In this document: in pieces, positions 1 to 13,300 of the stretch
Layout: every line of letters starts with the position of its first letter
How positions within the stretch are numbered: position 1 is the stretch's first letter
NCBI RefSeq assembly: GCF_026151205.1
Contig: NC_087084.1
Span: 13,047,453-13,111,452 of the forward strand
DNA length: 64,000 nucleotides
Reading direction: 5' to 3'
Source: Bolinopsis microptera
Lineage: Eukaryota; Ctenophora; Tentaculata; Lobata; Bolinopsidae
Translations under genes and position numbers: made by a program
The notes under the pieces: generated by a model
Seen by the model: only the letters and a program-made list of their open reading frames with translations
What the model was told of the DNA's origin: nothing
Database searches by the model: none

Positions 1-1
1 A

Positions 2-229
2 AGGAAGAGCACTGATAACTCAGTTCAAAATGTGCAAGTTCACATTGAACGAGGCGAGAACACTGATAACTCATACCAAGATGGGCAAGATGACATTGGA
101 CATGGTGAGAAAAAGACTGATGATCAAGATCAAGAGGACATTGAACAAAGGAAGAGAACTGATAACTCACACCAAGATGTGCAAGATGACATTGGACATG
201 GTGAGAAAACAGATGATCAAGATGGGTAA
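2..229 (+). CDS. Possible 3' end of a repeat-containing ORF (partial)
   Basis: A frame open from the window's left edge ends at a TAA at 227-229. The peptide is very hydrophilic (Asp, Gln, Glu, Lys). It carries a repeat with periods of 51 and 96 bp, both multiples of three, so the frame is kept between copies; recurring residues are TDNS, QDDIGHGEK and TDDQD. The in-frame periods favour coding, unlike most other minisatellites here. However, the VPS72-like gene on the opposite strand probably runs through this region to exons further left, so this could be an intronic repeat with a chance open frame. No family recognised. Confidence 0.3.
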   Translation, partial: RKSTDNSVQNVQVHIERGENTDNSYQDGQDDIGHGEKKTDDQDQEDIEQRKRTDNSHQDVQDDIGHGEKTDDQDG

Positions 230-350
230 ACAAAAGGGTTAATTACTAAAGTGACCTCAGACGAATTATATATAACGTGTATTTATGTCATGTATAATAT
301 GTATAATACAATGTATAATATGTCGAGTAATTTTATAAACGAGATCTCAC

Positions 351-704
351 CTGAGTTCTGATCTGACTTGTCTTTCTTTGCGCCCGCTTTTTTACCGTTC
401 TTATAGGAGCACTTGTAATCCTGGGTATTTTAAACATGAAAACATTTAACTAGTAACTACGGTATCAGTAATATAATCTAAATAAATAATGGCTTTCTGT
501 AGCCGGGACTCATTTTCAGTTTCTGAGGTAGAAAATGTATTTAAGATTTCAATGAATTACAATGGTTAATCAACTTACAGCGTCGTTTTCCTCGTCATAG
601 AATCCTCCGTACAAACCAGAGTAGAAAGGGTCAGCTTCGTTCTTTTCCATTACCTCCTTCATCCGACAGCCGGCGTTGGCTCGTCTTGATCTTGACGCCG
701 CCAT
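351..704 (-). CDS. VPS72: VPS72/YL1-like protein, first two coding exons (partial)
   Basis: Exon 1 is 579-704 (ATG at 704-702, 42 codons, donor GTAAGT). Exon 2 is 351-420 (acceptor CCCAG, donor GTGAGA, ends in phase 1). The gene then leaves the window to the left. The N-terminus reads MAASRSRRANAGCRMKEVME, followed by DPFYSGLYGGFYDEENDADY. This matches the start of YL1 proteins, in which R(R)xNAGxRM is followed by an EFYxxxYGGFxEE block and an acidic stretch. YL1/VPS72 is a subunit of the SRCAP/SWR1 and TIP60 complexes and binds histone H2A.Z-H2B through its acidic N-terminal part. Exon 2 is Lys-rich (YKNGKKAGAKKDKSDQNS). The call rests on the N-terminal signature only; the conserved C-terminal YL1 domain is outside the window. 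Confidence 0.75.
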
Positions 705-1306
705 GCTAGTAATTCAAACAGTTATCGATCAGGGTTGATACGAATACGATCAAGCGAATCTAAAATCTAAAATTTGTTTCGGGTTCAGTTATGCAATCAC
801 AGAATATGAGCTAGTTAATTTAATACATTCACAAATTCATCGACTAAAATTCAGACTTAAACGAGACCAGCGATCTATCAAATCAGGCATAGAACGCGCA
901 TGCATGCGCGCGAAGCATCTTCGATAGATATTGAAACTTTGTCTTCGCCGCATACGAACATGTGAATATATTAGTGTACCGACACTGTGCCAATGACATG
1001 GAATGCAGGAAAGTTACCAGAACGAATTACATTCATGATATTTAGCATAATATACATGCATAAACAATAAATTATATGATCATTCCAAAAATTAACAAAA
1101 TCTGATACAATCGAAACTATAATTCCCAAAAGGAAGTTAAATTAAGGGGTTAAAGATTATTATTAATATCGAATCATATCTGGTCACGGGTTAGATTTCA
1201 TTCTTTTATATAATTATAAATTCTAAATCTATCTTCTACATAAAAAACCCGAATTTATAAATACAGAACTTAAACCAGGAGTCTGCAATCTATTTAACGA
1301 AAACTT
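705..1306. other. Intergenic, between HADH 3' end and VPS72 start
   Basis: About 600 bp of AT-rich sequence separates two genes of the same orientation. It should hold the HADH polyadenylation region and the VPS72 promoter. A short CpG-containing stretch at about 897-920 (alternating ATGCATGCGCGCG) is the only notable pattern. No ORF or RNA gene seen. Confidence 0.5.
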
Positions 1307-4300
1307 TTAATGCTTATAAAAACCCTCGCCAGTCTTATTACCAAGCTTTCCCTCTGAAACCAGCTTTTTGAGAGACTCTGGTGTTTTGAAGAGCTCAACA
1401 TCAGGGTATTTCTCGCTCCACCCATCAAGGATAAAGCAACATGTGTCGAGTCCAACATAGTCAGCAAGTTGGAGGGGACCCATTGGGTGACCAGCACCTA
1501 GCTTCATTGCTGTGTCAATATCTTGCGCGGAGGCAACACCTGAAATTGATACGGGTTCAATCATTTCTCATTATTTTTATTTGTTTTCGCCAAAATATAT
1601 TTCAGTAATATGTGTCAAACCTCCTACCAAACCCTTCCTTCAAAATGGTAGGAAATCTTTGAATATGAAGTATAAAATGTTTAAAATTCTCTGAAATTTC
1701 CCCCAAATGCATACCTCTTTCCAGCATTTTGATGGCCTCAGCCAAATTTGGCACCAACAATCGGTTAACAATAAACCCGGGGGTATCAGAGCACTCCACA
1801 GTTACTTTTCCCAGCTTCTTTCCGAATGCTGTCAGGGCTGAAAGTGTCTCGGCAGATGTGTCCGCTGTTTTCACTACCTGTTTAGTTTTTATCAGTTTAA
1901 AGTTTTACAAGTTTAAATACAAAAATGAATCAGATATTAGCAATGTAAATAATGTCAGATCAGCGGTACTAAAATGTAATCCGATATCGGTTAATGAATT
2001 AAAGTGCATCAATGAAGATTGTGAAAGTTGCTTTCAAAGTCAATTTTTCAATTTTGCTATAATTTAATTTTGTGTCTTAAAAGATAAAAGCTTGTAAATA
2101 CAGAAGATATTTATAATTTGAATTTGTTAGCCCAAGACAGACCTAAGTGGAGAAAGTTATTTTAGTTTTAGTAGGTTACTTATCAGATTTTTAATTTGTT
2201 TATACAATTTATTTATTTGAATAAAGTTTTATAATAATAAATAAAGATAAAAGCTGTCAAACTATTCCTAAACATGTACAGCCAAATTGAATTCTCACAG
2301 CATTACGTACGATGGTATTTTGATCTATTATCTGTACATTTTTAGGGGTTGCTAAACACCAGGATACCACACACTGTAGAAGGTAACAAAATTGTCGCAG
2401 TTTTACGACAGGCACGAGAAACTAATTGGTGTGACGTCATGACACGTGGTGTGACGTCATGACACGTGGTGTGACGTCATGACACGTAGAAGGTAACAAA
2501 ATTGTCGCAGTTTTACGACAGGCACGAGAAACTAAGTGGTGTGACGTCATGACACGTGGTGTGACGTCATGACACGTGGTGTGACGTCATGACACGTGGT
2601 GTGACGTCATGACACGTAGAAGGTAACAAAATTGTCGCAGTCTTACGACAGGCACGAGAAACTAATTTTCCCAATTTTTTGAGATGAGAAAATGACGGAA
2701 CACTTATTTATTCATCGCAAAAGGACGGCGATTATATTCGTGAAAATAATGAAATGTCTGCAAATCGAAACAAATGAATTGCCACAATAAGATGTCAATT
2801 TACTCAAAGAAATAAACTGTCCTGGTAAGGATACAAAAGTGTCAACTACTTTATTGAATACATAATAGTAGTAATCATGAAATAATTTAAGTCCAAAACA
2901 ATTCCAATTATTTACAAATATGTAGAAATAATTTAGAGGTGGCACTGTAGTATAAAGATATAAGTACAAACCTCCAGCAGTTTCATGACTGGAACAGGGT
3001 TGAAGAAATGTAAACCCCCAAATCTGTCTTTTCGTGAGGTTACCTCTGCGATCTCAGCAATAGACAAGGACGAAGTGTTACTTGTAAAGATAACACTCTG
3101 AAATTAATAATTGGTTAATAAATGCTACTAAGTTGTGTAATTAATCAATTAATGAAATAAAAAGGTTCCTATTTATGTAAATCAGAAGGCCAAGGGGTCT
3201 TCAAAATTAAATTACTTATAAATTCAGTCATTTTCCAACATCATTTTTTAATATCATGTCATTCAAGTCCAATTCACATGATCAACTTTATTTGATGTCT
3301 CTAAATTCACCGACATGTTTCTACGCTGCCCTTACAAATAATTTGGCAGCTCATCAGGATGCCCCCCCCCCCCCCCCCCTGGCCCCGGCCACACCCCCAC
3401 CCCTCTACTCACTCCTCACAATCTACTAACAAATCCAAACTATAATTTGAGATGATACCAAGAAACAAACTTTTCATTCACTGAAAATACGAGCAATTGT
3501 ACACCCGGGAACTGTCTCCCGAACTGCAGAGTGTAATAATGCACCTAACTTATCTACTAAATATTTGACATACACATGACACAAGGAATGTACTACCACC
3601 CACCAAGGGATGTACTACCACCCCCTGATATAGGGTTACACAGCACACTTAAAATGTCAATACTCCGCAACACGGAAATGAACATTACCTTAACAATTTA
3701 CATGGGTATGTTAAAACGTGTGTTCTATTCTCATCCTGTGTGTACATTGTGTGATGATGGTTCGTCATTTGGAGATTAAGAGGGTGTCTTTATTATAAGA
3801 TTAGGGGTGAGTTGCACAGTGGATTCACAGAAGAAATAGACGAACAACATGTATGTGTCAAGATTAAACATTAGCAGTTAGCTTTGGTAGTTGGTTTTTT
3901 GGCCAAAAAACCATCTGTTTTAAATTCACTGAAATTATTGTATATCTAACTTATGTAATACTAGTAAACGACCGAGCTCGCTCAAATCATGCAGATGTGT
4001 GACATTTTGTGGCAGGAACTAAGTAACTAAGTAACTAAGTAACTAAGTAACTAAATAACTAAGTAACTAAATAACTAAGTAACTAAGTAACTAATTAACT
4101 AAGTAACTAAGTAACTGAGTAACTAAGTAACTAGGTAACTAAGTAACTGAGTAACTAAGTAACTAAGTAACTGAGAAACTATGTAACTTAGTAACTAAGT
4201 AACTAAGTAACTAAGTATGTAAGTAACTAAGTAACTGAGTAACTAAGTAACTAAGTAACTAAGTAGTAAACTTGTTCATATATTTTATTGTTATAGTTGT

Positions 4301-7300
4301 AAAATCCTTGGAAGTAGGCAAGAAACAAAATCCCAATCTCCGCCACAAGTAGGCTGTAACAAGGAAATTCTTCTGTCACACACCACACACTCCCTGTAAC
4401 ACACTCCGTGTAACACACTCCCTGTAACACACTCCCTGTCACACTCCCTGTAACACTCTCCCTGTAACACACTCCCTGTAACACACTCCCTGTAACACAC
4501 TACCTATAACACACTCCCTGTAACACACTCCCTGTAACACACTCCCTGTAACACACTCCCTGTAACACACTCCCTGTAACACACTCCCTGTAACACAGTC
4601 CCTGTAACACACTACCTGTAACGCACTCCCTGTAACACACTCCCTGTAACACACTCCCTGTAACACACTCCCTGTAACACACTCCCTGTAACTCACTCCC
4701 TGAAACACACTCCCTGTAACACACTCCCTGTAACACTATCCCTGTAACACTATCCCTGTAACACACTCCCTGTAACACACTCCCTGTAACACACTCCCTG
4801 TAACACACTCCCTGTAACACAGTCCCTGTAACACACTCCCTGTAACGCACTCCCTGTAACACACTCCCTGTAACACACTACCTGTAACGCACTCCCTGTA
4901 ACACACTCCCTGTAACACACTCCCTGTAACACACTCCCTGTAACACACTCCCTGTAACACACTCCCTGTAACACACTCCCTGTAACACACTCCCTGTAAC
5001 ACTCTCCCTCTAACACACCCCCTCTAACACAATCCCTCTAACACACTCCCTCTAACACACTCCCTCTAAAACACTCCCTGTAACACACTCCCTGTAACAC
5101 ACTCCCTGTAACACACTCCCTGTAACACACTCCCTGTAACACACTCCCTGTAACACACTCCCTGTAACACACTCCCTGTAACACACTCCCTGTAACACAC
5201 TCCCTGTAACACACTCCCTGTAACGCACTCCCTGTAACAAACTCCCTGTAACACACTCCCTGTAACACACTCCCTGTAACACACTCCCTGTAACACACTC
5301 CCTGTAACACACTCCCTGTAACACACTCCCTGTAACACACTCCCTGTAACACACTCCCTGTAACACACTCCCTGTAACACTCTCCCTCTAACACACTCCC
5401 TCTAACACAATCCCTCTAACACACTCCCTCTAACACACTCCCTGTAACACACTCCCTGTAACACACTCCCTGTAACACACTCCCTGTAACACACTCTCCC
5501 TGTAACACACTCCCTGTAACACTCTCCCTGTAACACACTCCCTGTAACACACTCCCTGTTACACACTCCCTGTAACACACCCCCTGTAACACACTCCCTG
5601 TAACACACTCCCTGTAACACACTCCCTGTAACACTCTCCCTGTAACACACTCCCTGTAACACACTCCCTGTAACACACTCCCTATAACACACTCCCTGTA
5701 ACACACTCCCTGTAACACACTCCCTGTAACACACTCCCTGTAACACACTCTGTCTCTATGTAACAATGTAACACACTTTGTGTAACACACATAGTAACTC
5801 ATGATGCTGGCAGGATATTGGTTTATCTACATAACACCTCACCGACTACCAAGACACTAAGTCCGTCGTATTATATACAGTACATAGTATACACTGTATA
5901 CTGTATACTGTATGCAGTGTGTTAACTGTTAATGTAATATTTACATAAACAACAACGTTTATCACCTATTACTATCTTAAAGATGATATCATAAACACGA
6001 TGTGTATCTAGTGCCCAACATAAAGGCACGCTTTGCAGCGAAGAGATTGAAAAAAGCATCCGAGCGTCGGGTCACAATTCCACTTTGTTTCTTCATTACT
6101 TAAGATAAATCGAGTGACAACGTTATGTGTACACAGTGAATGATCAGCAACTAGTATACTTCTTAAATGAGAGATGATCTCATCAGAGCATAATATATAT
6201 TATAATATCCCTATCATATCTCACTGAATACCTCTAGACAAATTAACGCCATCACTGACACTATAGAAACGAGTCAGCCGAGCAGTGGAGAGCATTGGTA
6301 AACATACATAATATTAATAAAGTCACTTTTAAAACATTTCTATATCTATTATAATATAATAATACAATTTCACGAAAGCCAATATATTATTAGAAACTTT
6401 TAATGGTGAATGATGATGTAAAGGAAATTAGATACTGTGCCTGGTAGAAGTCTGTGAAATTAGATACTGTGCCTGCTAGAAGTCTGTGAAATTAGATACT
6501 GTGCCTGCATCTTTTGTAAATTGCGATAAGTTCAGTTTGCTGCTACCGCGTAGTTAGCCTTTGCGTGTGTACTTGTACATTCCTATACAAGTACACTATG
6601 GAGGATGATCGTAAGGTGACCCAATCTCTGGACCAAATTCAAGGATTCGAGTATGATGAACAGACAAAATTGAAGGACAGTGTTACTAAGTGGTTCATTG
6701 CGCTGGGAAAAGAACTGAAAATCGACGACAGAGATATTTGTGGAGATATGGACAGAGAAATTTTTATGGCTCCAACTGTATATAAAAAGCATCTGGCACT
6801 TCGGCTTGTGGAAGCAATAGACCTCGTTCAACGGCATGAATGCCAGATGGCTAAAATGGAGGAGATCATCTATTTCTTGAAGACGGAAGCGTTAGAAGAC
6901 AAGGATAAGGTGATCAGGCTGCAGGGCCAGCTGCTTGTGCAGAAGGACAAAGAACTACAGTTGTTTAAGACGTCGGTTAAGGAGACAGTGCAAACAACGG
7001 TGGAGTCAGGGATTAAGAGCTACAGTGCAACTGTACAACAGAACAGTGCAAGTGGTACGGTCTGCAACAGTAACATCCTGAAGAAGGTGATGAAGAGTGT
7101 GGCTGCAGAGGAAGACAGGAGCAAGAACCTGATTGTGTTTGGGTTGAAAGAAGAAGAGGGAGAACAGCTTCCAGCGCTAGTAACCGCAGTTCTGGAGGAG
7201 ATTGGGGAGAAACCTCACTTCGAAGCGACTAGAGTCGGCAGGAAGAGGCCAGGTAGTACGACTATCCGACCAGTCAAGATCACTGTCCCAAGCTCAACAG

Positions 7301-10300
7301 CGGTTCAACAGATTCTGATGAAAACAGGGAGACTGAGGCTAGTTGAGACCCACAAAAATGTATGCATCTGTCCAGATAGATCTAGTGAAGAACGAGCAAC
7401 GAGGAAACATCTGGTTACTGACCTGAAGAAGAAGAGGGCTGAACAGACTCATCTCGACCACTATATCCGGTACGGGAAAGTCTGTAGCCGTGAAAAGAAA
7501 CCACCATGAAGCAATTCATGTCTCTCGGACACTGATCAGTATTTGAATGAGTATTGGGTATCTTAATAGTTTTCGGACGTTATTTGTATTTGAGAGACAA
7601 TTTTATAAATTATATACTCTATTTCTTGATTGTTTCACACTTCATATTTCATAATTTGTTTCACACTTCATATTTCATAATTTTATTTCTAGGTGGAGGT
7701 GACGTTATTGAGACTTTGGGCGGCCATAAACATCGTGTTTTAAAAGTTGTCCTCTGTACTTGTTTCACTGACCCACGCTTTATAGCATTTATACATTTCG
7801 GCCCATTTTATATGTTTGTTCGATTTGCTGTACATTTGTATATTTGCTATTTTGTAAAAGTTTCAAATGAAATCAAATCAGAAGTCTGTGAAATTAGATA
7901 CTGTGCCTGCTAGAAGTCTGTGAAATTAGATACTGTGCCTGCTAGAAGTCTGTGAAATTAGATACTGTGCCTGCTAGAAGTCTGTGAAATTAGATACTGT
8001 GCCTGCTAGAAGTCTGTGAAATTAGATACTGTGCCTGCTAGAAGTCTGTGAAATTAGATACTGTGCCTGCTAGAAGTCTGTGAAATTAGATACTGTGCCT
8101 GCTAGAAGTCTGCGAAATTAGATACTGTGCCTGCTAGAAGTCTGTGAAATTAGATACTGTGCCTGCTAGAAGTCTGTGAAATTAGATACTGTGCCTGCTA
8201 GAAGTCTGTGAAATTAGATACTGTGCCTGTTAGAAGTCTGTAATTAGATACTGTGCCTGCTAGAAGTTTGTGAAATTAGATACTGTGCCTGCTAGAAGTC
8301 TGTGAAATTAGATACTGTGCCTGCTAGAAGTCTGTGAAATTAGATACTGTGCCTGCTAGAAGTCTGTGAAATTAGATACTGTGCCTGCTAGAAGTCTGTG
8401 AAATTAGATACTGTGCCTGCTAGAAGTCTGTAATTAGATACTGTGCCTGCTAGAAGTCTGTGAAATTAGATACTGTGCCTGCTAGAAGTCTGTGAAATTA
8501 GATACTGTGCCTGCTAGAAGTCTGTGAAATTAGATACTGTGCCTGCTAGAAGTCTGTAATTAGATACTGTGCCTGCTAGAAGTCTGTGAAATTAGATACT
8601 GTGCCTGCTAGAAGTCTGTGAAATTAGATACTGTGCCTGCTAGAAGTCTGTGAAATTAGATACTGTGCCTGCTAGAAGTCTGTGAAATTAGATACTGTGC
8701 CTGCTAGAAGTCTGTGAAATTAGATACTGTGCCTGCTAGAAGTCTGTGAAATTAGATACTGTGCCTGCTAGAAGTCTGTGAAATTAGATACTGTGCCTGC
8801 TAGAAGTCTGTGAAATTAGATACTGTGCCTGCTAGAAGTCTGTGAAATTAGATACTGTGCCTGCTAGAAGTCTGTGAAATTAGATACTGTGCCTGCTAGA
8901 AGTCTGTGAAATTAGATACTGTGCCTGCTAGAAGTCTGTGAAATTAGATACTGTGCCTGCTAGAAGTCTGTAATTAGATACTGTGCCTGCTAGAAGTCTG
9001 TGAAATTAGATACTGTGCCTGCTAGAAGTCTGTGAAATTAGATACTGTGCCTGCTAGAAGTCTGTGAAATTAGATACTGTGCCTGCTAGAAGTCTGTAAT
9101 TAGATACTGTGCCTGCTAGAAGTCTGTGAAATTAGATACTGTGCCTGCTAGAAGTCTGTGAAATTAGATACTGTGCCTGCTAGAAGTCTGTGAAATTAGA
9201 TACTGTGCCTGCTAGAAGTCTGTGAAATTAGATACTGTGCCTGCTAGAAGTCTGTGAAATTAGATACTGTGCCTGCTAGAAGTCTGTGAAATTAGATACT
9301 GTGCCTGCTAGAAGTCTGTGAAATTAGATACTGTGCCTGGTAGAAGTCTGTGAAATTAGATACTGTGCCTGCTAGAAGTCTGTGAAATTAGATACTGTGC
9401 CTGCTAGAAGTCTGTGAAATTAGATACTGTGCCTGCTAGAAGTCTGTGAAATTAGATACTGTGCCTGCTAGAAGTCTGTGAAATTAGATACTGTGCCTGC
9501 TAGAAGTCTGTGAAATTAGATACTGTGCCTGCTAGAAGTCTGTGAAATTAGATACTGTGCCTGCTAGAAGTCTGTGAAATTAGATACTGTGCCTGCTAGA
9601 AGTCTGTGAAATTAGATACTGTGCCTGCTAGAAGTCTGTGAAATTAGATACTGTGCCTGCTAGAAGTCTGTGAAATTAGATACTGTGCCTGCTAGAAGTC
9701 TGTGACTTACCTCGGTGAGCTGAGTCCTAAATTTAAAATGCAAATTGTTTCCTATTAAGTTATTAAACCCTTAGTCACATGGATATGCAGGTTTTACTTC
9801 AGTCTGATTGAAGAATAAAGTGCACTATTTGGCAGAAATGTCACTATGCCATTGCAGGTGTATACTGTATTGTCTCCCTAGTTGCAGGTTGCTTTTACAG
9901 TCATTTAAAGATTTAAACGATGGCTTCCACTTTCAACCGGATAAATATTATATGTTTGATACAGGCATGGCATAGGCGTAAAAAAAGTGACAAAGTGACA
10001 GATTGATGACCTCAATGGCTAGCTCAATCTACCAACTTTACTCGTAAAGTTACAGTATCTAGTGCTAGACAAATTAACACTAGTTGATACTGCAAATATC
10101 TGACTGTCACTAGATTCTGTGCTACTCTAATACGTCACCTTGGCCCTGAATTAAAAGAGCTGAAACAAGCAAAATGTCTCGTTTAACAGAAGATAAATCA
10201 GTCTGCTACATAAATGGGTGACTGTATATTATAATGTACTCATAATCTGAGTTACATGAAACAATCCAGTACTTTACTGACATACACTCTGTAAACTATG

Positions 10301-13300
10301 ACGCATTATGAGTTACTACAGGGTTAGAGGTATTGTATCGCGTCAGTCTGTCACGCATGTAACATGTAACATGTTTTAATCAATTAACAGATCAACACAC
10401 ACGGCGAGGTCTGCTTTTAAAGAAATTATGTCAAACCAACGAGCCTGAGGCTGCGTGGAAAGTAAGTCCGTGGAATTATGTCGTGAAATTGACTTAAAAG
10501 GTAGGCTGGTAGGGTCCGACCTAAATTGAAGTTTAAGAACACCACTATTAAGATAAACGTATACTCAGCTGTGTTTAATCTAGTCATCCCAGAAACTATC
10601 ATGATAAAAGTTAGGACTGCTATCAAATACTTGAAAATATATAGTGAAAAAGTAGTACTTAATATATGTTATAAAAACAGCTGACCGTACCGATGTAAAT
10701 CAAATTCTATACCTTTCAGCAATTTTATTCACGTAATTCTAATATTCTGGTCTGTATTTGTTACATAACATTATCTAACTGATAATATTACATAATTTTA
10801 CCTGAGGTGCAACAGAGTCCAGTTCTTTGAACAGCCTGTGTTTCACAGCCATGTTCTCCACAATTGCTTCTATTACAAGATCAGTGTCCTTTACCACGGA
10901 GCCTGAAAGCAACATAACGATTAATTGTGTCATCCAATTACAGCAACAACAAAAACAATGAAAAGAGTGTAAGGTTCTTTTCATAAACGGGGGGTGGGGG
11001 CTACCGGCTAACTGACATAGTTTAGTTTGCTTTTATCAGTTTAAAATTGATTTGTTAATGTTTGGGCCAGAAGATTCTAGGTTGCATCTTGCAAAATAAC
11101 ACCTCCAGTACTAGTTATATAATTTATATATAAGTAAGTATATATATATATACTTATAAGTAATAAATAGTTGTTGTTTGGTTTCCCAAAGAGAGTGCTC
11201 GACTGCAGTTAAGCAGGAGCATTATAATTCGAACAATTGAAACAAATCAAATTGGCGGGCAAACGATCCGTTTCATGATATGTATAAAAACAATACCAAT
11301 CATCAGTGCCAAATAGAATAATGAATTGTAGCGCTATGACATGTTGCTCCTTTATAAAATAGTTTTTATCGATCATGAAACATTTTCAAAATTATCAAAA
11401 TTTACAAAATTTACAAAAAAAACAGTTTACGTATTGTGTCCGTCCCAATTTTAAAATTGTCTATGAAGTAAGGTAGTAAGATATCTTTGGCTTTTAAAGT
11501 TGTAAACTGCGTTGGCCTTCGTGTAGTGGTAGAGGAAAATTCTTTACTGAGTTCCGTGAAGCTGGTAGAATTAGGATCCGTATTTGAGAGTTAATTGTTG
11601 ATTCTGGTTATCAAACAAGAGTGCTCAACAACGACGAGTCGAAGGAGCATAACTAATAAATAGTTGTTGTTTGGTTTCCCAAAGAGAGTGCTCGACTGCA
11701 GTTAAAAGCAGGAGCATTATAATTCGAACAATTGAAACAAATCAAATTGGCGGGCAAACGATCCGAATTCATGATATGTATAAAAACAATACCAATCATC
11801 AGTGCCAAATAGAATAATGAATTGTAGCGCTATGACATGTTGCTCCTTTATAAAATAATTTTTATCGATCATGAAACATTTTCAAAATTATCAAAATTTA
11901 CAAAATTTACAAACAAAAAAAACAGTTTATAAGTTTATTGTGTCCGTCCCAATTTTAAAATTGTCTATGAAGTAAGGTAGTAAGATATCTTTGGCTTTTA
12001 AAGTTGTAAACTGCGTTGGCCTTCGTGTAGTGGTAGAGGAAAATTCTTTACTGAGTTCCGTGAAGCTGGTAGAATTAGGATCCGTATTTGAGAGTTAATT
12101 GTTGATTCTGGTTATCAAACGAGAGTGCTCAACAACGACGAGTCGAAGGAGCATAACTAATAAATAGTTGTAAATTATGTAAATTTTGATAATTTTGAAA
12201 ATGTTTCATGATCGATAAAAATTATTTTATAAAGGAGCAACATGTCATAGCGCTACAATTCATTATTCTATTTGGCACTGATGATTGGTATTGTTTTTAT
12301 ACATATCATGAAACGGATCGTTTGCCCGCCAATTTGATTTGTTTCAATTGTTCGAATTATACTTATAAGTATATATACATATTGTATTATTTATATAATA
12401 TATACCAATTTATATGCCAACTTAATTCGATTCTTAACTCGTTGCCGGACATTCCAAGCTTACATATTTCTCTTATTTGATTACTTTCGGACACATAACC
12501 CGTACAATTACTGCAGTGTTGTCAATTTAATTCGGTGTTTGAAATAAGAAGTGTAATAAACATACAGGGTGTGTCAAACGAAGGGAGAGGGTGTATTTTT
12601 GTGAGATATATCTTAAAGATGTTTTTACAGCACCATAGTTCCCATAACATACATAAACTAAATAGATTCCACGTGATTATTGTAGCAATAATGTCTCTGT
12701 AACAAAGGATGCTGGCTCTAGTAGCATTGCTCCAATATTTTGTTTGTTATAGTAGCTCTACGTAAACTACTTACAAAACTGCAGTACTCGTCGCAATAAA
12801 TCTAGAAGAATTTTAACTATTCATAAAGAAATAGCACGCGAACCTTAGATAGGATTATCGTTGCTAGTAAGGAACATATTGCACAAGATAAAGAATGCAA
12901 GTTTGAAATAAAGTCACCCCGGTCCGCTGAATAATGAATTAGATGATAATAACAACACAACCAGCACAGAGTTATGCAATATGGGGCAATATGCAACTTT
13001 GCTCAGTTTTGTATACTGGTCGAAGAAAGAACTGCGAGGAGGAGAAAGGTACGACATGATTGAAATCTCTCGCGAGTTACACTTCTAAACTTTTGTTTGG
13101 GTTGAAAGAATGGAGCATGTTGGAAGTATTAAATCTGATATTTGACAAAAGACTGATGGTGAAAATTGAACAATTTTTCCCATTTTCCGAGGTTTTAAAT
13201 AAATATTAGCACTAAAAGCATTATCCTTCACCTCCCTTCGAATTTTTGCACACGCTTTCTAGCTTAAAGAGCTGGAACATCTAAATGGGGTTCTTAATTT

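Noticed and set aside
4251-5802. Overlapping minus-strand ORFs encoding [14 protein letters not shown]-type repeats
   Set aside because: All three frames of the 14-bp minisatellite are open, so these ORFs follow from the repeat; they are intronic in HADH.
7880-9704. CRISPR-like array of 32-bp repeats
   Set aside because: Units are contiguous with no unique spacers, and the window is eukaryotic.
11511-11545. tRNA A box (GTGTAGTGGTAGAGG) in the duplicated 500-bp unit
   Set aside because: No credible B box at the expected distance; left as a remark in the repeat entry.
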